Assembly (NCBI GenBank): GCA_903929035.1 | Contig: CAIYTF010000040.1 | Span: 1-51,933, forward strand | Origin: an uncultured Ignavibacteriales bacterium | GTDB lineage: Bacteria > Bacteroidota > Ignavibacteria > Ignavibacteriales > Ignavibacteriaceae | Reading direction: 5' to 3' | Length of the DNA stretch: 51,933 bases | Part shown: positions 30,418 through 40,095 of the stretch, piece after piece | Layout: each line of letters begins with the position of its first letter | Position numbering within the stretch: the stretch's first letter is position 1 | The notes under the pieces: model-generated | Seen by the model: only the letters and a program-made list of their open reading frames with translations | What the model was told of the DNA's origin: nothing | The model's database searches: none | Made by a program: the position numbers and the translations under genes

Positions 30418-33381
30418 ATGAAGTTATTTATATATATAGTTATTCTCCTCAGTTTCGCGGCAATTTTGCGGGCGCAGGCACCTGAAGTACTGTACGGGGA
30501 TGCTATGAACAGTTTCGCCCGCGGGGCTTATTCTTCCGCTTTGCAGAAATTTGAAGAATATATAGCAAATCCGGATGTTCAAGTTCCGCAGCTGCCGGCA
30601 GCGCATTTTTACGCGGCTGAATGCTTGAATGAAATGGGCGACTTTAGCGGAGCAGTATTTGAATATGAAAAAGTGGCAGGCTTTTACCGCCTGTCTAATT
30701 TTAGAGAAGAAGCATTATATAAACTTGGACTCGCCTATAATATTAATAAAGACTATACCCGCGGCAAGGAAAGACTTTTGCAGCTTATCACTGATTATCC
30801 GCGGAGTGAATTATTAGCCCAAGCACAATACTGGGTTGCAGAGAATCTTCTTGCCGAGAGTATTTATGACGAAGCTATTGCTTTTTATCAGCTTTCTGCT
30901 AATTCAAAAAAGAATAACCCGTTTCAGAGTACTTCAATATATAAAATAGCCGGTATCTACGAAATTTTGGGACAGTATCAAAAAGCTATTGACACTTATG
31001 ATTCATTGCTGACCTATTTCAGAAATACTCCTTTATCTGTTCCGGCTCAGTATCGAATAGGGTATAGTTATTTTAAGCTGCATCTATTTGAGAATGCTGT
31101 TATCGAAATATCAAACCCTGCACTTAATGAACTTCCCCGCGAAAAACAGCTTGAAGCGTCCTATATTCTCGGGGCTTCTTTTTTCAGCAGCGCGGATTAT
31201 ATTCAAGCAGACTCGATATTTTCTTCATTGCTGAAAGAATCACTTAACGATGAAACAAAAAGGCAAATTCTCTATTCATTAGCTTGGACAAGATTCCAAA
31301 GAAAAATATTCCCTGATGCTCAAAAGATGTTCAATACTTTGGCGCAAGGTTCCGATTCCCTTTCCCGTATTTCGCTTTATTGGAAAGGCGAAGCTCAACG
31401 ATATCAAGGCAGGCAAAACGAAGCACTGAAAACATTTGAAGAATATATCAAAAAATTCCCTGCAAGTATATTGACCCGTTCAGCCCAATACCAGATTGGC
31501 CTTATTTATTTTGAACAAAAGCAATATCAAAAAGCGCGTTCCTTTTTGTTAAATGCATCTTCTACCGGCGAAGGTGATTTGCGGGCAAGAATATTCACCA
31601 TATTAGGTGAACTCGAATTAACAAGGGAGAATATTCCAAGCGCGATTCAATACTTTAACTCAGCACTTGATTTGGATTATATTGCAGCTATATATGTGAA
31701 TAGAGCGCAATTTGGTATCGGTGTGGCTTACTATAAAAATGGCGACTTCACGAAAGCTGAAAAAGCATTGTCTAAACTTGAAAATACATCAGCAAATTTT
31801 GAACCGGAAAAAATAAACTTTATCATCGGGGAATGTTATTTTGCGCGAGAAAAATACTCGGATGCGCTCGCCAGATATAAAAAAGTTTCTTTGACAAATG
31901 AGGAGTTCGGTGCTTCCGGTATATATGCTTCAGCCTACTGTTATTATAATTTGCACGATTATGATAATGCAGCATATCTGTTTACGGATTTCATCAAGAA
32001 ATTTGTTTATGATAACAGAATAAATGATGCGCGTCTGCGGCTGGCGGATTCCTATCTGGCAACAAAGAAATATAGCCAGGCTGTAAATGAATATAAAGAT
32101 TTGACAAAAGCAGGCGCGAAGAACGCGGATTATGCTTTGTATCAATCCGGATTAGCGTTGTTCAAATCGGGAAAAACAGAGGATGCACTTGCCCAATTAA
32201 AAAGGCTTGGTGAAAAATATCCTAAGTCTCTATATGCAGATAATGGATTGTATTTACAGGGATGGATGAAATTTCAGGGCGGGAATCTTCAGGATGCAAT
32301 TGCGCGGTATCAGCAGCTTTTACTTGTATCGCCGCGTTCAAAATTAGTGCCGCAAGTTATGTATTCAATAGGCGACTGCTATTATAATGCAGGTAATTAT
32401 GATTCCGCTATTATTAATTATGAAAGAGTTGTTGATAATTTCCCAAATTCAAGCAGCGTGTATGATGCAATTAACGGGATACAACTTGCCTATTCCGCGA
32501 AAGGGGATGTGCAGGCTGCATCTGAAGTAATTGAAAAATACAGCCGGAATAAAGGATGGAACTATGCTGACCAGTTATATCTTAAAAAAGGCGAGCTTTT
32601 TTATAATCAGGGAAATTATGCCGAGGCAAGAGACAGCTATGAATCATTCTTGTCGATGTTTCCTAACAGTAAATTGCTGCCACAGGCACTTTATTGGATT
32701 GGTAAATGTTCGCAGCTATTAGGCGATTCTGAACGGGCTATGGAAAATTATCGAATAGTCTTTTACCGGCATACTAAAAGCGAGGAAGCAGAATCGGCAG
32801 TTATTGAATGGGGGAAAATGCTTTTGCAGCTTGAACGAATAGAAGAAGCTCTTGCTCTCTATGAGAACGCGCTTGATAAACTCAAGGGGTCAAATTCTAT
32901 ACCGGAGATTTTATATTGGAAAGGGATGGCTGCAAAGAAAAAAGGAGACAGCGCGACAGCATTTGACGCGTTTGATGAACTTGCAATTTATTATGAGAAC
33001 AATTTATTTGCAGATAAAGCCCGATTAGAATTGGGTATTATTGAATTAGATGCCAAACGTTTCCCGAATGCAGTAAAGTATTTTCAGCAATTAGCTTCAA
33101 AGAGGACGGATGATATCGGTGCTGCATCGCAATATTATTTGGGAGTAATAAACCAAATGCAGGATAAAATGCAAGATGCAATTACTCAATTTGTCAGGAC
33201 TCTAAACTCGTTTGCCAATTATGACGAATGGGTTACAAAATCGTATCTGCGATTAGGCGAATGTTATGAAAAACTCAAGGATACTAAAAAGGCTCGTGAA
33301 ATGTTCAAATTAGTTGTGGATAAACACAAGAATGACGAATACGGAAAGGAAGCCCAAACTAAATTGAGGAAATTGAGATGA
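30418..33381 (+). CDS. Large periplasmic/outer-membrane TPR-repeat protein
   Basis: A 987-residue protein made almost entirely of tetratricopeptide repeats behind a signal peptide (FIYIVILLSFAAILRAQ). Repeat units recur about every 34-37 residues, e.g. ALYKLGLAYNINKDYTRGKE, AQYQIGLIYFEQKQYQKARS, VMYSIGDCYYNAGNYDSAI and ALYWIGKCSQLLGDSERAME. The YbgF/BamD-like pattern (Y-x-x-A-x-x-x-Y-x-x-x-x-x-x-x-P) suggests a scaffold in the envelope. It is the first gene of a four-gene operon and overlaps the next gene by 4 bases. The partner proteins (barrel, SPOR protein, TonB-like protein) point to an envelope-spanning assembly; the precise role is unknown. Confidence 0.88.
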   Translation: MKLFIYIVILLSFAAILRAQAPEVLYGDAMNSFARGAYSSALQKFEEYIANPDVQVPQLPAAHFYAAECLNEMGDFSGAVFEYEKVAGFYRLSNFREEALYKLGLAYNINKDYTRGKERLLQLITDYPRSELLAQAQYWVAENLLAESIYDEAIAFYQLSANSKKNNPFQSTSIYKIAGIYEILGQYQKAIDTYDSLLTYFRNTPLSVPAQYRIGYSYFKLHLFENAVIEISNPALNELPREKQLEASYILGASFFSSADYIQADSIFSSLLKESLNDETKRQILYSLAWTRFQRKIFPDAQKMFNTLAQGSDSLSRISLYWKGEAQRYQGRQNEALKTFEEYIKKFPASILTRSAQYQIGLIYFEQKQYQKARSFLLNASSTGEGDLRARIFTILGELELTRENIPSAIQYFNSALDLDYIAAIYVNRAQFGIGVAYYKNGDFTKAEKALSKLENTSANFEPEKINFIIGECYFAREKYSDALARYKKVSLTNEEFGASGIYASAYCYYNLHDYDNAAYLFTDFIKKFVYDNRINDARLRLADSYLATKKYSQAVNEYKDLTKAGAKNADYALYQSGLALFKSGKTEDALAQLKRLGEKYPKSLYADNGLYLQGWMKFQGGNLQDAIARYQQLLLVSPRSKLVPQVMYSIGDCYYNAGNYDSAIINYERVVDNFPNSSSVYDAINGIQLAYSAKGDVQAASEVIEKYSRNKGWNYADQLYLKKGELFYNQGNYAEARDSYESFLSMFPNSKLLPQALYWIGKCSQLLGDSERAMENYRIVFYRHTKSEEAESAVIEWGKMLLQLERIEEALALYENALDKLKGSNSIPEILYWKGMAAKKKGDSATAFDAFDELAIYYENNLFADKARLELGIIELDAKRFPNAVKYFQQLASKRTDDIGAASQYYLGVINQMQDKMQDAITQFVRTLNSFANYDEWVTKSYLRLGECYEKLKDTKKAREMFKLVVDKHKNDEYGKEAQTKLRKLR

Positions 33382-34964
33382 TGTTTAGATTATTTCTTTT
33401 TGCAGTCGTGAGCGCGGTTAGTCTGTTCGCGCAGGAAACATCGAAAAACAAAGGTGTTGATTTACCCGTGTTTGTAATAACCGGCAAGGAAAACATAGAG
33501 TTAGGAACAGCGGAGAAATTGCCGCCGCCGCCCCTTCGCGTTATCACCGAAGAGTTTATTAAACCTTCGTATGACCCTGATTTTCTGGATGCGATGATTG
33601 TCTCGAATCCGTTTGAAAACAAATTGATTCCTAAAGAAATACCGCTTCGGTATAAAAGTAAATTGAGCGGCAGTTTAGGACTTATCACTCTGCCAAGCAT
33701 TGATTACTCTACTCTCGCTAATTTTTCAGAGGCAACAATTTCCGCGGGATTGAGTGCCGACTATCATAGACCTTACGTTTCTTACGCGGATAACTATTCT
33801 ATCTCACCTTTTTTTGACGCGGCTTACAAGGTAATTCAACCCGGAACATTTTTTGACAAGCAAAAACTTAATTTTTTCGGTAAATATAATTTTCAAAGTT
33901 ATAATTTTATTACAGATACTTCCGGAATTAAAAGAGATATTAGCCGATTTGATATAGGACTTCGTGCTGCAAACAGTGACGGCGAGTTCTGGAAATACAA
34001 AACCGAGATAAAAACCCAGGCTATTTCACTGGTAAACGAAAACATCAAGGAATCACGAACTTTTTTGTCCGGCGCGCTTGGTTTTTCAGGAAGTAATTTT
34101 GAAATGGCTCCAAACGCGATGATAAGTTTTAATTCAGAATCAAATCTTGACGGGATCAATCACTCCGCGGCTCTTATAGAGGCAAATACACCGGTAAAAT
34201 TAACATTATCTGATGTTGTCTCGCTTTCAGCCTCATTTCGGGGGATAGTTTATGATTCGATTAAATCATTTAAACCTAACTTTGGAGCTGTTTTGAAAAT
34301 ATCATCATTTCTTGCCATATCAGCTTCTTTTAACCCGGGTTATGAAGTCTTTGATTTGAGGAGAGAACTTGAAAATAACAGGTATGCAATTGCTTTTACA
34401 TATCCTTTGTATATTTATTCGATTGACAACCGATTTAATTACAGTATGACGGTTGAGTCAGCAAAAATATTTGATTTAACTTTTGGATTCAGTACGGCAA
34501 AGTCTGATAATTATCCTTATTTTAAAGATGCCGGAGCAGGAAAATATAAGATGCAATTAGTTAAAACCTCAATCTATAAACTTTCGGCAGACTTGCGGAT
34601 ACATCCTTCATCCTATGGATATTATATAGCAAATGTGACATATAACGGAATTAAAAATGTATTAGGGCAATATTTGCCAAATGTTTCACCTATTAATATT
34701 TATGCTGTTTATGGATATACTTTAGAAAAAGGTGTAGTAATTAAAACCGGAGCGAAGTTTCTAAGCAGAAGATACGCGGATATACAGAATAATGTTCATA
34801 TCCCTTATTACCTTTCCATATTTGGAGAGCTTGGATATTCATTTTCGCGGGAATTTTTATTAAGTGTAAAAATTGATAACTTGCTTAATAAAGAAAACTA
34901 TATTTTGAAAGGATATAAAGAACCTCGTTTAAATCTTGAATTAGGAATAGAATTCCAATGGTAA
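33378..34964 (+). CDS. Outer-membrane beta-barrel protein related to TonB-dependent receptors, no plug
   Basis: A 528-residue protein with a signal peptide (FRLFLFAVVSAVSLFAQ), a proline-rich N-terminal stretch (VDLPVFVITGKENIELGTA, then KLPPPPLRVI) and a beta-barrel of alternating hydrophobic strands ending NLELGIEFQW, an aromatic C-terminal beta signal. The closing section, VKIDNLLNKENYILKGY, looks like the last strands of TonB-dependent receptors, but no plug domain is visible and the protein is short. It overlaps the TPR gene (ATGATG junction) and precedes the SPOR gene by 22 bases. A structural or substrate channel role in the operon's complex is inferred. Confidence 0.75.
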   Translation: MMFRLFLFAVVSAVSLFAQETSKNKGVDLPVFVITGKENIELGTAEKLPPPPLRVITEEFIKPSYDPDFLDAMIVSNPFENKLIPKEIPLRYKSKLSGSLGLITLPSIDYSTLANFSEATISAGLSADYHRPYVSYADNYSISPFFDAAYKVIQPGTFFDKQKLNFFGKYNFQSYNFITDTSGIKRDISRFDIGLRAANSDGEFWKYKTEIKTQAISLVNENIKESRTFLSGALGFSGSNFEMAPNAMISFNSESNLDGINHSAALIEANTPVKLTLSDVVSLSASFRGIVYDSIKSFKPNFGAVLKISSFLAISASFNPGYEVFDLRRELENNRYAIAFTYPLYIYSIDNRFNYSMTVESAKIFDLTFGFSTAKSDNYPYFKDAGAGKYKMQLVKTSIYKLSADLRIHPSSYGYYIANVTYNGIKNVLGQYLPNVSPINIYAVYGYTLEKGVVIKTGAKFLSRRYADIQNNVHIPYYLSIFGELGYSFSREFLLSVKIDNLLNKENYILKGYKEPRLNLELGIEFQW

Positions 34965-34986
34965 ACAGGAACCAAAATAATTAACT

Positions 34987-36855
34987 ATGTTATCAAGAAC
35001 TGAAATAATTAATCAGCTTGCAGAAAAAGCAGGTGTGCCATACCTCGAAGCAGCCCATTTTATGGAGATATTTTTATATAAACTCTCAGAACTGCTGGTT
35101 GAAGACGATACCTTTAAAATTGACAAGATAGGCAAATTCCAAATTTCATCTCCTCACGGCTCTGCAAGCCAAAGCAGCGCGAAAGGAAAGATATTTCTTT
35201 GCACTTTTGAAGGAGGACAAGGCAGCTGTACTTTTAGTGCCCCGGGTTCTTTGGCAAAAGGTACTAATGTTATTGATAGTTTTCTTTCGATTGGAATAAA
35301 CCGGAAGTTTATTCCTGTTAGAGGAGAGCAATATGTTCCCGACTCTCTGCCTTCGAATGCAAATGAAACGCGGAAACTATTGGAGCAAAAAGCGGCTTTA
35401 ATTTTGCAGCAAGGTTCGTTGATTCGCGGCAAGAATGAAAATTCATTTAATATTTTAACTGAAAGCAGTTCCCTTTCAACTGAATCATTTCTATCTTTTG
35501 CTGTTCCGAAAATAAATTTGGAAGAAGATACGGAAGCTGACCCGGAAGATACATCTTGGGAATTTGGCAGTGATTGGAAAAAAGAATATGAAGAAGACTT
35601 GCTGCTTGATTCTGATGCCGATGACATTTCCGATGAAGATTTTGAAGTAAGTATTAGCCGTGCATCTTCTTCAGCGCGCTGGGATTTTGGCGATGATGAA
35701 AAAAATGAAAGCCCTTCGGTAAGTAAGTCTCAACCTTTGGGAAGTAAAAGCGTCAAGGAACCAAAGGAATTTGATTTAGATAGTTTCGCGCCTGTCAAGT
35801 CTATGACGCGTGAATTAGAAATAGACCTTTCTGAACTTGAATCGGAACAGGAAGAGGAAGCCGACAGTGAAGAGGAGGATTATGAAGAAGAAAACTATGA
35901 AGATGATGTTCTTCCGGAGGATTTTGACGCGCTTTTCAAAAAGTCACTTGCCGAGAATGTTTTAAGTGTAGGTGCCGCGCATCATTTAGATGTTGAAGGA
36001 CAGTATTCGGATGAGGATGATTTGCAGGGCATCCATCTCCCTGAAGATGATGAGTCAATAGTTGATACTTCATTAGTCGGCAGTGCAGATGCAATTGATT
36101 TACGGGGCAGAAAACTTACAAGACATATCTCTCCTGAAGAGGATATGGAGTTTAATGGTATTAAGGATACTATTGAGAGAAACCCTGCAAAAAAACAGAA
36201 AAGTTATATTTTATATTATGTTCTCTCTTTTATTATTTTAACATTTGGCGGCACATTAGTATATACTAAGCTTTACGGCACACCAAAATGGGCAGAAGAT
36301 ATCGTGCGTGCAAAGGAGAAAGAAATTGTATTGAAGGCGTCAACCACTTCTATAGAACGTGATTACGCGTTCCCTGTTTCATATCCATACGAGCGTGTTG
36401 GTACTGTTATTAAGCCTAAGCCGGCGGCGGTTGATACTGCTGCAAACAAAGTTAAACAAGAGGTGCCTCCTGCTAAAGAAGAAAAAAAAGTTGAACCTCC
36501 TGTCGCCCAAAAAGAACAGCCTAAAGTTCAGCCTCCTCCTGCCAAGGAAGCAGCAAAGGCTAAAACTGAAAGCAAGGTGAAAGCTGAACCGGCGAAACTC
36601 CCTTCATCTGCAGCATATAAAGGAGCTTTTATTGAACCGGTTGCCGGTAAATTTGAAATTCAGGTGCTTTCATCTCCGGCGAGTGATGTTAGCGGTGCAG
36701 AAAAGGCAGCTGCCCGGCTGAGGTCTCTCGGCTACAATGCATTTGTAGTGCAAAAAGATATTCCAAACAGAGGTATTTATAATCGCGTGAGAGTGGGTCC
36801 TTTCGCTTCACGCCAGGAAGCTGAAAAAGCATTAACAAAGCTCAAGGGCGAATAA
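34987..36855 (+). CDS. HU-like domain protein with acidic linker, membrane helix and C-terminal SPOR domain
   Basis: A 622-residue bitopic protein. Residues 1-110 resemble the HU/CCDC81-like DNA-binding fold found in Bacteroidota SPOR proteins (RTEIINQLAEKAGVPYLEAA, TFKIDKIGKFQISS). Residues 175-400 form a long acidic linker with two similar motifs, WEFGSDW (W191) and WDFGDDE (W232). A single membrane helix follows at about 406-431 (ILYYVLSFIILTFGGTLVY), then a Pro/Lys/Glu-rich periplasmic stalk and a SPOR domain (about 554-622; GKFEIQVLSS, RVRVGPFASRQEAEKALTKL). SPOR domains bind denuded glycan at division sites. The HU-like part would be cytoplasmic, so the protein could link nucleoid and septum, although DNA binding by this subfamily is not established. 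Confidence 0.85.
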   Translation: MLSRTEIINQLAEKAGVPYLEAAHFMEIFLYKLSELLVEDDTFKIDKIGKFQISSPHGSASQSSAKGKIFLCTFEGGQGSCTFSAPGSLAKGTNVIDSFLSIGINRKFIPVRGEQYVPDSLPSNANETRKLLEQKAALILQQGSLIRGKNENSFNILTESSSLSTESFLSFAVPKINLEEDTEADPEDTSWEFGSDWKKEYEEDLLLDSDADDISDEDFEVSISRASSSARWDFGDDEKNESPSVSKSQPLGSKSVKEPKEFDLDSFAPVKSMTRELEIDLSELESEQEEEADSEEEDYEEENYEDDVLPEDFDALFKKSLAENVLSVGAAHHLDVEGQYSDEDDLQGIHLPEDDESIVDTSLVGSADAIDLRGRKLTRHISPEEDMEFNGIKDTIERNPAKKQKSYILYYVLSFIILTFGGTLVYTKLYGTPKWAEDIVRAKEKEIVLKASTTSIERDYAFPVSYPYERVGTVIKPKPAAVDTAANKVKQEVPPAKEEKKVEPPVAQKEQPKVQPPPAKEAAKAKTESKVKAEPAKLPSSAAYKGAFIEPVAGKFEIQVLSSPASDVSGAEKAAARLRSLGYNAFVVQKDIPNRGIYNRVRVGPFASRQEAEKALTKLKGE

Positions 36856-36862
36856 TAATTAG

Positions 36863-37543
36863 ATGAGTTCTTATCGCTCTGCATCAGCGGCGTTTTCATT
36901 TATTACACACGGTCTAATTATTATCCTTTTCCTGCTTGTAAAGACTCCTGCATTTATTGAACAGCCGGAAGAACCAATTGAAGTTGGGTTTGGTCCTGGT
37001 TTTGGCAGCGGCGGAGGCGGTGCCGGTTCAGAAATAAACCCGGGTACTTTTTCCGAACAGGAAGCTGTTTCCGCTCAAGATAAGAGTGATGATATTAAAG
37101 ATACAAAATCACAAACAGCCAATGACGAAGCTATCAAGACAGTTTCAAAATCAGATAAGAAAAGTAATAATTCAACATCCGCGTCCGGTGAAACAGAAAA
37201 GGCTTCCGGTTTGGGGACAGGCAAAGGTACTGCAATTGGTCCGGGTGAAGGTGATGGGCTGGGATTTAGTATCGACTGGGGCGGCGGCGGCAAAAGAAAA
37301 ATTCTCTACTATCCGCTCCCGGGCTATCCTAAAGGTTCTAATAAACAATTAGATGTAAAAATCCGTTTTTCAATTCTGCCTGACGGAACTGTCGGTGCGC
37401 GTTCACTGCTGACTAAAGGCGATACTATGCTTGAGAATGCTGCTTTGAATGCAATTCAATTATGGCGTTTTGAACAGCTTGCAGCCAAGGGGCAATCGTT
37501 TTTACAATCCGCGGTAATAGTGTTTCAGTTTAGGCTGCGATAA
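36863..37543 (+). CDS. TonB-family energy-transducer protein
   Basis: A 226-residue protein with a short cytoplasmic N-terminus, one membrane helix (AFSFITHGLIIILFLLVKTP), a Gly-rich and then charged periplasmic linker (FGPGFGSGGGGAGSE, SKSDKKSNNSTSASGE), and a TonB C-terminal domain at about 150-226 (KQLDVKIRFSILPDGTVGA, LENAALNAIQLWRFEQL). TonB-family proteins pass proton-motive energy to outer-membrane partners, here plausibly the barrel encoded two genes upstream. ExbB/ExbD partners are not in the window. It starts seven bases after the SPOR gene and closes the operon. Confidence 0.87.
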   Translation: MSSYRSASAAFSFITHGLIIILFLLVKTPAFIEQPEEPIEVGFGPGFGSGGGGAGSEINPGTFSEQEAVSAQDKSDDIKDTKSQTANDEAIKTVSKSDKKSNNSTSASGETEKASGLGTGKGTAIGPGEGDGLGFSIDWGGGGKRKILYYPLPGYPKGSNKQLDVKIRFSILPDGTVGARSLLTKGDTMLENAALNAIQLWRFEQLAAKGQSFLQSAVIVFQFRLR

Positions 37544-37737
37544 TAAGAAATTGGCTGAAAGAGATGCCGCGGCATAATAGACAGCGAAAAACTCAAATTA
37601 CTTTTTGCAGTTTTAACTCTTTCAGAGTTCTCGGAATAACACGGTTGATTTAATCTAACTTGTTATCGGTTTGGTATAAGATAAAAAAGCGGATTATTCA
37701 ATTAAGAACAACCCGCCTATTCAACTCAAGAAAAAGA

Positions 37738-37935
37738 TTATTCAGGTTTTGATGAGTCTTTACGGGAGTTCTTAACGTCCTGCACATCATTTCGGATATC
37801 CTGTGCCATCTTTTTCAGTTCGCTCAAACCTTTGCGAAGGCGTGTACCTGCCGCGGATTGTTCTTTTTCATAGAACTTTCCAAAATCAGCCTGCAAGCTT
37901 TGAACAAATTCGAGCAATTTATTATAGTTTTCCAT
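37738..37935 (-). CDS. Small histone H1-like (Hc1-type) protein
   Basis: A 65-residue highly charged protein beginning MENYNKLLEFVQSLQADFGK and continuing with AAGTRLRKGLSELKKMAQDI. This pattern matches the small histone H1/Hc1-like proteins common in Bacteroidota and Chlamydiae, which are thought to bind DNA. The segment FYEKEQSAAGTRLRKGL is the most conserved part. Its Lys-rich tail is shorter than in chlamydial Hc1. It is convergent with the TonB-family gene and lies downstream of the Fe-S oxidoreductase gene on the same strand, 35 bases away. A GAGGACGCT-like purine-rich stretch precedes its start. Confidence 0.75.
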   Translation of the reverse strand: MENYNKLLEFVQSLQADFGKFYEKEQSAAGTRLRKGLSELKKMAQDIRNDVQDVKNSRKDSSKPE

Positions 37936-37970
37936 TATAGCGTCCTTTTATTATGTGAAAATAATTAGTT

Positions 37971-39962
37971 CTAAATTATATTTTCGCGGATAATTTCCGC
38001 GATATCTTTTACTTCAATAGTATCAGCAGCATCGTATGCCTTAACTCCATCAGTCATCATAGTCATACAAAACGGGCAGGCAGTGCTTATTATTGCTGCA
38101 CCCGCCGCGAGTGCCTCACTTGCGCGTTCTTCATTTATTCTGCCGCCTTCAATATCTTCAAGAAACATTCTTCCTCCTCCGGCTCCACAGCAAAAACCTT
38201 TGCTCTTATTTCTTTCCATCTCAACAAGTTCAATACCTTGAACTGCCGATAGAACATTACGAGGAGTATAATAATTTTCATTGTACCTTCCAAGATAACA
38301 GGAATCGTGATAGGTTACTTTGTGAACTTCTTCGTTATTCTTAAGTTCTATCTTCTTTTCAGAAATTATTTCATAAATAATCTCGGAGTGATGATATACA
38401 TCATAATTACCGCCGAATTGTTTAAATTCTTTTTTAATTGAATTGTAACAGTGCGGACAAGCAGTAACAATTTTTTTTACACCATAGTTGTTCAGTGTCT
38501 CAATATTTTTCCGTATTAATGCCTGCGCGAGATATTCGTTTCCTAATCTTCTTGCCGTGTCGCCGTTGCATTTTTCTTCAGTTCCCAGAATTCTAAAGTT
38601 CACCCCGGCTTTTTGCATAATTTCCGCAAACGCGCGCGATACTTTTTTATAGCGGTTATCAAAAGAACCGGCGCAGCCAACCCAAAATAAATATTCTGTA
38701 TCTGAATCTTCCGCCATTGTTTTAATATTTAATCCTTCAGCCCAATCGGCTCTATCAGCCTGATTGAAAGCCCACGGCGTGAAATTATTTTCCAAACTTT
38801 TAAACACGCTGTTCAATTCAGCAGGAAATGAAGATTCAGTCAATACGAGGTTCCTGCGCGTATCAACTATAATCACAACGTGTTCAATCATAACAGGACA
38901 CTCCTGAACGCAAGCCATACAGGTTGTACATTGCCACAATTCTTTATCTGTTATAAAGTTGTGCAAAAAAGTATTGTCTCTTAGATTCTTGCTAAGCCCC
39001 CCATCAAAAAAAGCAGAGGCATATTCTCGTGTCCGTTTACGTGTTTCAACAATAACTTTCCGGGGTGACAGCGATTTACCGGATATTGCCGCCGGACACA
39101 CGGCAGTGCATCTCCCGCATTCAGTGCAGGAAAATCCGTCTAACAGTTGTTTCCAAGTCATTTGATTAATATCTGCAACACCGAAAGACTCTGCATTCTC
39201 ATCTTCAAGATTTAGTTTCTTTAACGAAGTTCGCTGTTCCGGTGCGTTTGCAAAAAAAACATTTAATATAGAAGTAATAATGTGCAAATGTTTTGAATAT
39301 GGCAAATAGTTTACAAAAGCGAGAACTGTTGTCACGTGAATCCACCAGTAAACTTCATAGTAGAATCCTGCCCGAGGGGCGTAGTGTCCATAAATCATTT
39401 GACTGATAAAATATGAAACAGGTCTATACTCATTCCACTTCAAACGGGATCCTGCTTCCGCGATATGGTTAACATTCTGTCCAAACATAGAAACACAAAC
39501 AATCAAAATCATTGCTAATACAATAGCAGCATCATATTTTCCTTTTGCATTAGTCTGCAAACGGCTGACTTTCAAAACAAACCTGCGATAAAGAGCTGCC
39601 AAAACAGAAACTCCCACGAGTATGCCGAAGAAATCTTGCGCGATGGTAATCGGGATATAGGCTGTTCCCAAACTGCCAAAATCAAATTCCGGATAAATGC
39701 CTTGAATGAAAGATTCAATTATCCCGAATAGAAAAAAATTAAATCCCCAGAATATTAAAAAATGAATTGTTCCTGCTGCCGGTTCGCGAAATAATTTGCT
39801 TTGGAAAAAGACAACACGAAGAACTAACTTTAATCTATCGCTAATATTAGTAAAGCGATTATCCGGTTTACCTATTGATATATAATTGAAAATTCTACTT
39901 AGGCTTCCCGCGAAAAAAGCCAATGCTGCTGCTGCAAGAAAGCTAAATAGAACCGGCTTCAT
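37971..39962 (-). CDS. Membrane Fe-S oxidoreductase (HdrD/GlpC-like with nitrate-reductase-gamma-like domain)
   Basis: A 663-residue protein. The N-terminal third has about five membrane helices, like the cytochrome-b-type gamma subunit of nitrate reductase (e.g. FLIFWGFNFFLFGIIESF, PITIAQDFFGILVGVSVLA). Two 4Fe-4S motifs follow, CTECGRCTAVCPAA and CTTCMACVQECPV, then two CCG-type domains (CPHCYNSIKKEF; DSCYLGRYNENYY; CCGAGGGRMF; CPFCMTMMTDG) of the heterodisulfide reductase D/lactate oxidoreductase superfamily. It probably passes electrons between a soluble donor (for example electron-transferring flavoprotein) and the quinone pool. No partner genes sit beside it, so the donor is uncertain. 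Confidence 0.9.
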   Translation of the reverse strand: MKPVLFSFLAAAALAFFAGSLSRIFNYISIGKPDNRFTNISDRLKLVLRVVFFQSKLFREPAAGTIHFLIFWGFNFFLFGIIESFIQGIYPEFDFGSLGTAYIPITIAQDFFGILVGVSVLAALYRRFVLKVSRLQTNAKGKYDAAIVLAMILIVCVSMFGQNVNHIAEAGSRLKWNEYRPVSYFISQMIYGHYAPRAGFYYEVYWWIHVTTVLAFVNYLPYSKHLHIITSILNVFFANAPEQRTSLKKLNLEDENAESFGVADINQMTWKQLLDGFSCTECGRCTAVCPAAISGKSLSPRKVIVETRKRTREYASAFFDGGLSKNLRDNTFLHNFITDKELWQCTTCMACVQECPVMIEHVVIIVDTRRNLVLTESSFPAELNSVFKSLENNFTPWAFNQADRADWAEGLNIKTMAEDSDTEYLFWVGCAGSFDNRYKKVSRAFAEIMQKAGVNFRILGTEEKCNGDTARRLGNEYLAQALIRKNIETLNNYGVKKIVTACPHCYNSIKKEFKQFGGNYDVYHHSEIIYEIISEKKIELKNNEEVHKVTYHDSCYLGRYNENYYTPRNVLSAVQGIELVEMERNKSKGFCCGAGGGRMFLEDIEGGRINEERASEALAAGAAIISTACPFCMTMMTDGVKAYDAADTIEVKDIAEIIRENII

Positions 39963-40095
39963 AGATATGAGTGTTCTCTAAAAAGCCCAAGAGCTATAAA
40001 TTCGGAGTAACTGTTTAGGTATCCTAACCGGTAAAATCATCAATAATTTTCAGCTATGTTATTAAACAATTAAATTGCAATGGCTTATGGAACCC

